Below, one piece after another: positions 1-5,210 of a DNA stretch of 7,583 nt; positions within the stretch are counted from its first letter, which is position 1, and each line of letters begins with the position of its first letter. The notes under the pieces are model-generated. The model saw only the letters and a program-made list of their open reading frames with translations. It was not told where the DNA came from and ran no database searches. Made by a program: the position numbers and the translations under genes. Source of the DNA: Nitrospira sp. (GTDB lineage: Bacteria; Nitrospirota; Nitrospiria; Nitrospirales; Nitrospiraceae); the NCBI GenBank assembly GCA_030456405.1, contig JAKDNQ010000098.1:1-7583 (forward strand), read 5' to 3'.

Positions 1-312
1 CCCAAAAAAACTGTGGAAGGCTTGGTGGGCGGTTTGATCAGTGCCATACTGGTCGCGTACGCGGCGCGCTGGTGGTTTTTCCCAGATTTTTCCGGTCTCG
101 ATTGTTTGATCCTGGCAACCCTGCTGACGCTGTCAGGTCTCTTGGGCGATCTGACAGAATCGGCCATAAAACGTAGCGTCGGCATGAAGGACTCCGGCGG
201 AATACTTCCTGGTCATGGAGGCATGCTCGACCGTCTCGATAGTCTCTTGTTCACTGCCCCCATCTTCTACTACTATGTCACGATAGTGAGCCGGCTACGC
301 GTCATTGAGTGA
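1..312 (+). CDS. cdsA: Phosphatidate cytidylyltransferase (CDP-diglyceride synthase), 3' part
   Basis: CdsA is an inner-membrane enzyme that converts phosphatidic acid and CTP to CDP-diacylglycerol, the precursor of bacterial phospholipids. Only the last 103 residues are in the window; the reading frame is open from base 1 (PKKTVEG..., the expected continuation of the family's SPKKTxEG segment), so the gene starts upstream. The family signature is complete at nt 160-240: S-A-I-K-R, then K-D-S-G-G, L-P-G-H-G-G and D-R-L-D, matching the CDP-diglyceride synthetase pattern position by position, including the metal-binding Asp residues. Hydrophobic segments lie before it (about visible residues 8-27 and 33-50) and after it (about 81-97), as expected for the last membrane helices. 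It ends in VIE-stop, and dxr starts 11 nt later, so the two are very probably co-transcribed. The GTG at nt 13 is an internal codon, not a start. Confidence 0.95.
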   Translation, partial: PKKTVEGLVGGLISAILVAYAARWWFFPDFSGLDCLILATLLTLSGLLGDLTESAIKRSVGMKDSGGILPGHGGMLDRLDSLLFTAPIFYYYVTIVSRLRVIE

Positions 313-317
313 AGGAG
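312..317 (+). promoter_or_regulatory. Shine-Dalgarno of dxr
   Basis: AAGGAG begins at the last base of the cdsA stop codon and lies 6 nt before the ATG at 324. This spacing decides the dxr start: the in-frame GTG at 309 overlaps the cdsA stop and precedes the ribosome binding site, so it is not the start. Confidence 0.8.
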
Positions 318-323
318 CGCTGT

Positions 324-1484
324 ATGAAAACGATCGTCATCCTTGGATCGACCGGATCGATCGGTACCAACACCCTCGATATTGTGGACCGATTCCCGGA
401 AGAGTTTCGCGTGGCAGGGCTGACAGCCGGCAGCAATGACGAAAAGCTCGAAGCGCAGATCCGACGCTTCAAGCCTCGCGTGGTTGCCCTATCGGACGCC
501 GCTGCTGCCGCCCGGCTCCAGGAACGTTGTGAAGGTTTGCCTGTCGAAATTTTATCTGGGCAGGATGGCCTCGTTCAGGTAGCCCGCGCGTCAGACGTTG
601 ACCTTGTCATCTCCGCCATCGTCGGTGGGGCTGGTCTTGTACCAACCCTTGCGGCAATCCGAAGTGGGACGCAAGTCGCGTTAGCGAATAAAGAGCCGAT
701 GGTCATGGCAGGGAAACTGATGCAGGACGAGGCGCGGCGGCATGGCGTCCGCATCTTCCCCGTCGACAGCGAACATAGCGCGATCTTCCAGTCGTTGGAA
801 GGCCACCGTAAAGTGGACGTCCGGCGCCTGATCTTAACCGCGTCCGGCGGAGCCCTCTGGACCCTGAGCAAGGAAGAGTTACACGACGTCACCCCTGAAC
901 GAGCGCTCCAACATCCCAATTGGAAGATGGGCGCTAAAATCACGATCGACTCTGCGACCCTCATGAACAAAGGGTTGGAAGTGGTAGAAGCCCGCTGGCT
1001 CTTCGATATCCCGGAGTCTCAAATTGAAGTGATGATCCATCGGGAAAGCATCATTCATTCTCTGGTAGAATATGTGGACCGTTCCATGATCGCCCAGTTA
1101 GGATTGCCGGATATGCGAACACCCATATCCTATGCGATGAAATACCCAGGACGCATGCCTTTGGATCTGCCTTCGTTGGATCTGACCGAGATGGGAAAGT
1201 TGACGTTTTCCAAACCGGATGACGACCGGTTCCCCTGCTTACGTCTCGGCTATGAATCCCTGCGGATCGGCGGCACAATGCCCGCCACGATGAATGCCGC
1301 CAACGAAATCGCGGTTGAGGCGTTCTTGAACGGAGGCATCCGGTTCACCGCTATTGCTGAAATCATTCGGAGTACGATGGATCTCCACATTCCCAAAGAC
1401 GTCGAGTCGTTGGACGATGCGCTGGAGGCGGATCGCTGGGCTCGCGAGAAGGCAGAATCATTGGTCGTGGCGTTGGCTCGCTAG
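324..1484 (+). CDS. dxr: 1-deoxy-D-xylulose 5-phosphate reductoisomerase
   Basis: Cytosolic, NADPH- and divalent-metal-dependent enzyme that isomerises and reduces 1-deoxy-D-xylulose 5-phosphate to 2-C-methyl-D-erythritol 4-phosphate, the first committed step of the MEP isoprenoid pathway and the fosmidomycin target. The protein has 386 residues, normal for the family. The nucleotide-binding GSTGSIG loop is at 8-14, the ANKE segment at 121-124 with Lys123, the metal-binding Asp148-Ser149-Glu150 in PVDSEHSAIFQ, TASGG with Ser174, His197 in HPNWKMG, and the substrate/metal cluster Ser210, Asn215, Lys216, Glu219 in IDSATLMNKGLEVVE. These line up at constant offsets with the known E. coli active-site residues. 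The C-terminal helical domain (about 300-386) is complete. ATG 324 is chosen because AAGGAG sits 6 nt upstream and the protein then begins MKTIVILGSTG. One oddity is Pro125 directly after ANKE, where Ser is common. It probably shares a transcript with cdsA. Confidence 0.97.
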   Translation: MKTIVILGSTGSIGTNTLDIVDRFPEEFRVAGLTAGSNDEKLEAQIRRFKPRVVALSDAAAAARLQERCEGLPVEILSGQDGLVQVARASDVDLVISAIVGGAGLVPTLAAIRSGTQVALANKEPMVMAGKLMQDEARRHGVRIFPVDSEHSAIFQSLEGHRKVDVRRLILTASGGALWTLSKEELHDVTPERALQHPNWKMGAKITIDSATLMNKGLEVVEARWLFDIPESQIEVMIHRESIIHSLVEYVDRSMIAQLGLPDMRTPISYAMKYPGRMPLDLPSLDLTEMGKLTFSKPDDDRFPCLRLGYESLRIGGTMPATMNAANEIAVEAFLNGGIRFTAIAEIIRSTMDLHIPKDVESLDDALEADRWAREKAESLVVALAR

Positions 1485-1541
1485 CAGGATGCTGAAAGGC
1501 ATCGCTTTTTGTGCGGTGCGATGATAGTGCCCGAATAGTGG
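1484..1541 (+). repeat. Extra copy of the repeat terminus plus small inverted repeats
   Basis: GCAGGATGCTGAAA at 1484-1497 matches, with one mismatch, the left end of the palindromic element at 1542-1555, and is the exact reverse complement of the element's right end (1741-1754). Its first base is the last base of the dxr TAG stop codon. The remaining 44 bp hold CATCGC (1500-1505) facing GCGATG (1518-1523), and TGCCC (1528-1532) facing GGGCA (1540-1544). It could be the remnant of a second element copy or an alternative outer boundary of the same element. I infer the relationship from sequence identity alone. Confidence 0.6.
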
Positions 1542-1542
1542 G

Positions 1543-1753
1543 CAGGATGCTCAAAAAGGCCAGACTGCTCACCCGCCCAACCCCGACACGCCAAGACGCG
1601 CCGTTCCGCGGGCCAGGCCGCAACGAGCGAAGAGGTGAGGCGTACGCTTCGGAACGTTGAGCCTCTGAGCGAAGCGAGAACGAAGCTTGGTGAAGGTGCG
1701 TCTTGGCGCACCAGGGTTGGGCGGGTGAGAAAAGCGACTTTTTCAGCATCCTG
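1543..1753. repeat. Palindromic intergenic repeat (MITE/REP-like), about 211 bp
   Basis: The two ends form an imperfect palindrome in nested blocks. CAGGATGCTcAAAAAG (1543-1558) pairs with 1738-1753 (16 bp, one mismatch). CACCCGCCCAACCC (1570-1583) pairs perfectly with 1714-1727 (14 bp). CGCCAAGACGC (1589-1599) pairs perfectly with 1698-1708 (11 bp). The central loop of about 98 nt has its own inverted repeat, CGTTCCG (1602-1608) with CGGAACG (1650-1656), an 8-bp palindrome GCGTACGC (1640-1647), and the direct repeat GAGCGAAG (1625-1632, 1667-1674). No transposase or credible ORF lies inside, and I see no clear target-site duplication. The layout suits a non-autonomous mobile or REP-like dispersed repeat. 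From memory, similar sequences recur in Nitrospira genomes, but copy number cannot be seen here. Confidence 0.8.
1695..1712 (+). other. Compact GC-rich hairpin inside the repeat's right arm
   Basis: GGTGCG (1695-1700) and CGCACC (1707-1712) form a perfect 6-bp stem around a 6-nt loop TCTTGG. The same bases take part in the long-range pairing with 1589-1599, so in RNA the local hairpin and the long palindrome stem cannot both form fully. It is not followed directly by a T-tract, so it is not a canonical terminator. The structure is visible in the sequence; any function is inference. Confidence 0.4.
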
Positions 1754-1765
1754 CCAGGTCTACAC

Positions 1766-1772
1766 GAAGGAG
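1766..1772 (+). promoter_or_regulatory. Shine-Dalgarno of rseP
   Basis: GAAGGAG lies 8 nt before GTG 1781 and 14 nt before the in-frame ATG 1787. The spacing favours the GTG start. It sits 12 bp downstream of the right end of the palindromic repeat, so the repeat leaves the ribosome binding site intact. Confidence 0.75.
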
Positions 1773-1780
1773 CATATACT

Positions 1781-3175
1781 GTGTTCATGGCAATAACTTG
1801 GTCCCCCGATACGATCTGGTTGCTCATGCAGAAGGCGTGGTGGTTCCTGATCGTGCTTGGCGTGTTAGTCGCATTCCATGAACTCGGGCATTTCTTGGCC
1901 GCTCGCTGGGTCGGTGTGAAAGTCCTTAAATTTTCACTTGGCTTCGGGCCGAAACTCCTCGGCAGAAAAATGGGCGAAACAGAATACCTCCTCTCAGCCA
2001 TTCCGCTCGGTGGCTATGTCAAATTGTTCGGTGAAGATGAGACCGAGGCAACCACCCAGGAGGATCGTGCACGATCGTTTGCGCATCAAAGTTTATGGGG
2101 CAAAGTCCTGATCGTCGCTGCAGGACCTGGCTTTAACTTCATTCTTGCCTATCTCATTTTTGCCGGATGGCTCGCGACCGGCGCTCCGCTTCCTATCCCA
2201 TCATTCCAGGATCTCACCCCCGACGTTGAAGCAATGGTTCCCGGTTCTCCAGCCGATACAGCAGGCATTCAAATTGGTGATCATATAAGCCGAGTCAACG
2301 GACGCGATATTTCAACGAGAGCGGAACTGTTCGATGCCGTCGCAAAGAGTAAGGGACAGCCGTTGATCCTTGAGGTCACACGAGGTGAACAAAGTAAGAC
2401 GCTGACAATCACACCCACCACTGCACCCAGACTACAGTCCCCTGGGCAAGAACCCATCTACTATCTCGGCATCGAAGAGACACCGCCACTGGTCACTTCA
2501 GTTGTACAAAGCTCTCCTGCGGCAAAAGCCGGACTTCAAATTGGGGACCATGTCGTCAAGATCGAAGACCAAACGATCCATACGTGGTCCCAGATGACGA
2601 GTCTCGTAAGAGACAATCCCAACCATCAACTTCACATAGAGGTCTTACGGGAAGGACAACGAGTCTCTCTGACTGTGACACCTTCTGCTGAAAAGGAGAT
2701 GGTCAACGGCCAGTCGGTCGAAGTCGGCAAGATCGGCCTAGCAGGACCAGGCAGCCGTTCACTCATACGCTCCAGTACCCCCTTACTAGCGGTTTATGAC
2801 GGCTTAAGAGCCACATGGGGCTTGACCGAGCTGACTGTGATCGGCCTCTACAAAATGATTGTAGGGGATATCTCCAGCAAAAATATCGGGGGGCCTCTGA
2901 CGATTGCGAATATATCTGGAGAAGCCGCTGCGCAAGGCGCCTCAAACGTGGTCTATCTTATCGCCATGCTAAGTATCAATCTCGGCGTTCTCAACTTACT
3001 TCCCATTCCTATTCTCGACGGTGGCCATCTGTTGTTTTTTCTGATAGAAGGCATCCTTCGGAAACCCCTCGGTGAACGCCAGAGAGAACTCGCGCAACAA
3101 GCCGGGCTCGTGCTATTAGTGGGTGTCATGATCTTTGCGTTCTGGAATGACCTCGAGCGAATCTTCCTTAAATAG
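1781..3175 (+). CDS. rseP: RseP family site-2 zinc metalloprotease (regulator of sigma-E protease)
   Basis: Inner-membrane protease of family M50 that cuts transmembrane substrates within the bilayer; in E. coli it cleaves the anti-sigma factor RseA and remnant signal peptides. From GTG 1781 the protein has 464 residues, normal length. The zinc site HELGH is at 33-37 in the first membrane helix (about 19-40), followed by the GGYVK loop (77-81) near the active site. A second helix carries AAGPGFNF (113-120). Two periplasmic PDZ domains follow, about 146-212 (core SPADTAGIQIGD) and 235-302 (core SPAAKAGLQIGD). GGPLTI (370-375) precedes the third helix, which carries NLLPIPILDGGH (405-416) with the third zinc ligand Asp413. 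A last helix is at about 441-456. GTG 1781 is preferred because GAAGGAG lies 8 nt before it; ATG 1787 would remove two residues only. The frame stays open upstream to 1703 inside the repeat, but that extension is not protein-like. Substrates in this organism are unknown. Confidence 0.95.
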   Translation: MFMAITWSPDTIWLLMQKAWWFLIVLGVLVAFHELGHFLAARWVGVKVLKFSLGFGPKLLGRKMGETEYLLSAIPLGGYVKLFGEDETEATTQEDRARSFAHQSLWGKVLIVAAGPGFNFILAYLIFAGWLATGAPLPIPSFQDLTPDVEAMVPGSPADTAGIQIGDHISRVNGRDISTRAELFDAVAKSKGQPLILEVTRGEQSKTLTITPTTAPRLQSPGQEPIYYLGIEETPPLVTSVVQSSPAAKAGLQIGDHVVKIEDQTIHTWSQMTSLVRDNPNHQLHIEVLREGQRVSLTVTPSAEKEMVNGQSVEVGKIGLAGPGSRSLIRSSTPLLAVYDGLRATWGLTELTVIGLYKMIVGDISSKNIGGPLTIANISGEAAAQGASNVVYLIAMLSINLGVLNLLPIPILDGGHLLFFLIEGILRKPLGERQRELAQQAGLVLLVGVMIFAFWNDLERIFLK

Positions 3176-3180
3176 GACAT

Positions 3181-3207
3181 GAGTTCGAAAGTCTGAATGT
3201 CGAACTC
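3181..3207 (+). terminator. Inverted repeat after rseP, possible weak terminator
   Basis: GAGTTCGA (3181-3188) and TCGAACTC (3200-3207) form a perfect 8-bp stem with an 11-nt loop, starting 5 nt after the rseP stop codon. The following bases (GTCTGGTC) are not a T-tract, so this is not a standard intrinsic terminator. It could stabilise the 3' end of the rseP message or be incidental. Confidence 0.35.
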
Positions 3208-3297
3208 GTCTGGTCAGCACAACATTTCCTCTCTCACCGATGCGTCAGATGCGATGACCTTCAGACCTACTGACCTCATATCCGCTCTCGCGCCATC

Positions 3298-4998
3298 ATG
3301 AGAACTTCTCGGCTCTTAATCCCCACATTGCGAGAAGCCCCCGGCGAAGCGGAAACCGTCAGCCATACGCTCATGCTCCGAGCCGGTTTGATTCGCAAAG
3401 TGGCGGCCGGCATCTACACCTACCTCCCGCTCGGACTCCGGGTCATTCGAAAAGTTGAACAGATCATTCGTGAAGAAATGAACCGGGCAGGGGCTCAGGA
3501 GCTCCTGATGCCCATTGCCTCTCCCGCGGAGTTATGGCGAGAAACCAGCCGATGGAATTTCTACGGTAAGGAATTAATCCGATTCAAAGACCGTCACGAA
3601 CGCGAGTTCTGCTTGGGTCCGACCCATGAGGAAGTGATTACAGATTTATTCAGGCGTGAAGTTCGTTCCTATCGGCAGATGCCGCTGAACTTCTATCAAA
3701 TCCAAACCAAGTTTCGAGATGAAATTCGCCCCCGTTTCGGACTCATGCGCGGCCGAGAATTTATTATGAAGGACGCCTACAGCTTCGATCAGGACGAATC
3801 GAGCGCCAGGATCAGCTATCAAAAAATGTATGACGCCTATCATCGTATCTTCTCCCGCTGTGGCCTGACCTTCCGTGCCGTAGAAGCCGACACGGGCCTG
3901 ATCGGCGGCAGCTCATCTCATGAGTTCATGGTACTTGCAGAAACGGGAGAAAATACCATCGTCTACAGCGATACCGGCGCCTATGCCGCCAACATCGAGC
4001 AGGCCGAAGTGCTGCCCCCTACCGATATCAACACCGAAGTCGCGCAGCCACTTCGTCTCGTCCAAACACCCCACTGCCGCACCGTCGAAGAGGTGACGAA
4101 ATTCTTAAACGTTTCCCCGGCGCATCTTGTAAAAACACTCCTCTATTCGACAGGAACAGACATGATCGCCGTGTTGATACGGGGAGACCATGAGGCGAAC
4201 GAAGTCAAAATTCAACGACTCCTACACGTGACGGATCTTGCGCTTGCAGATCCTACCGTCGTCGAGCGCGTCACAGGCGCACCGGTTGGATTTGCCGGCC
4301 CCATAGGCCTGAAACACGTCCGGGTTATTGCCGACCATGCGATCAAAGCCTTGCGGAACGTGATCGTCGGGGGCAATCAGCGCGATACGCACTATGCCGA
4401 TGCCAATTGGGATCGCGACTTTCAAGTTGAGCAGTTTGCCGATCTCCGCAGCGCTTGCGCTGGAGATCCGTCACCGAAAAAAGACGGAACATTGAAGGCG
4501 ACGAAAGGCATTGAAGTCGGACACGTCTTTATGCTCGGCACCAAATATAGCGAAGCCATGAAGGCGTCCTTCCTCGATCTTCATGGTCACGAGTGCCTTG
4601 CTGTTATGGGATGCTACGGCATCGGAGTCGGCAGAACTGCCGCTTCAGCGATTGAACAGAACCACGACGCAAAAGGTATTATCTGGCCTTATCCAATCGC
4701 GCCGTTCCATGTCCATCTCCTTCCGCTCACCCAATCAACACACACCGCCACAGTCACGGCGCAGCTCTATGACGAACTGCAAGCGGCAGGGCTCGAAGTA
4801 CTCTGGGACGATCGAGACGAGCGTGCAGGCGTAAAATTCAACGATGCGGACCTGATGGGAGCTCCATTTCAAATCGTCGTGGGAGACAAGGGTCTCGCTG
4901 AAGGAGTTGTCGAGGTTAAGACTCGAAAAGACGGAGTTAAACTCAAGCTGCCTCCGGCCCACGCCACGGCTCACCTGTTACGAATACGAACACATTGA
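3298..4998 (+). CDS. proS: Prolyl-tRNA synthetase (bacterial type, with editing insertion)
   Basis: Cytosolic class II aminoacyl-tRNA synthetase that charges tRNA-Pro with proline. It has 566 residues, close to the 572 of E. coli ProRS, and the N-terminus MRTSRLLIPTLREAPGEAE matches the family start, which fixes ATG 3298. Motif 1 lies around 62-80, GPTHEE at 107-112, motif 2 around FRDEIRPRFG (139-148, Arg140), and motif 3 at 438-452 (GCYGIGVGR, Arg446), with the conserved Cys439. Between motifs 2 and 3, about 225-405, is the YbaK-like insertion that hydrolyses mischarged Ala-tRNA-Pro. Its Lys279 (AHLVKT) corresponds to the E. coli editing-site lysine, and the GDHEANEVK segment (296-304) is present, so editing should be active. 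The C-terminal anticodon-binding domain (about 466-566) holds DDRDERAGVKFNDADLMG. The 122-nt gap after rseP and the absence of a visible Shine-Dalgarno sequence are notable. Transcription may continue from rseP, but this cannot be decided here. Confidence 0.97.
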   Translation: MRTSRLLIPTLREAPGEAETVSHTLMLRAGLIRKVAAGIYTYLPLGLRVIRKVEQIIREEMNRAGAQELLMPIASPAELWRETSRWNFYGKELIRFKDRHEREFCLGPTHEEVITDLFRREVRSYRQMPLNFYQIQTKFRDEIRPRFGLMRGREFIMKDAYSFDQDESSARISYQKMYDAYHRIFSRCGLTFRAVEADTGLIGGSSSHEFMVLAETGENTIVYSDTGAYAANIEQAEVLPPTDINTEVAQPLRLVQTPHCRTVEEVTKFLNVSPAHLVKTLLYSTGTDMIAVLIRGDHEANEVKIQRLLHVTDLALADPTVVERVTGAPVGFAGPIGLKHVRVIADHAIKALRNVIVGGNQRDTHYADANWDRDFQVEQFADLRSACAGDPSPKKDGTLKATKGIEVGHVFMLGTKYSEAMKASFLDLHGHECLAVMGCYGIGVGRTAASAIEQNHDAKGIIWPYPIAPFHVHLLPLTQSTHTATVTAQLYDELQAAGLEVLWDDRDERAGVKFNDADLMGAPFQIVVGDKGLAEGVVEVKTRKDGVKLKLPPAHATAHLLRIRTH

Positions 4999-5210
4999 AT
5001 GCCGTGTCGCCTACCATTGGATTGATTCTCCATCGGCCACTTCCGTCAATATTCCCAGTCTGAAACTACCTTTTCCTTGCCTTCCAACCTCGATCAGCTA
5101 CACTGAATTTTAATCGTTGCCTCAAAACACGTGTCATCACAGACACCCTACACACGCGTCATTGAGCATACGACGATAGTCTTCATAGCCGAAGGCTAGG
5201 AGCCCTTGGA
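4999..5210. other. Intergenic gap between proS and the ATPase gene
   Basis: This 212-bp stretch has no credible ORF and no strong hairpin followed by a T-tract. The only clear signal is the AGGAG ribosome binding site at its right end. A weak -35-like TTGAGC (5162-5167) lies about 17 nt before ATAGCC (5185-5190), which is too poor to call a promoter. A 5-bp stem TAGCC/GGCTA (5186-5198) just before the ribosome binding site is small enough to be chance. A promoter is expected somewhere here if the next gene is an independent unit. Confidence 0.5.
5198..5202 (+). promoter_or_regulatory. Shine-Dalgarno of the GAF-GspE/PilB gene
   Basis: AGGAG lies 8 nt upstream of ATG 5211 and supports that start codon. 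Confidence 0.7.
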
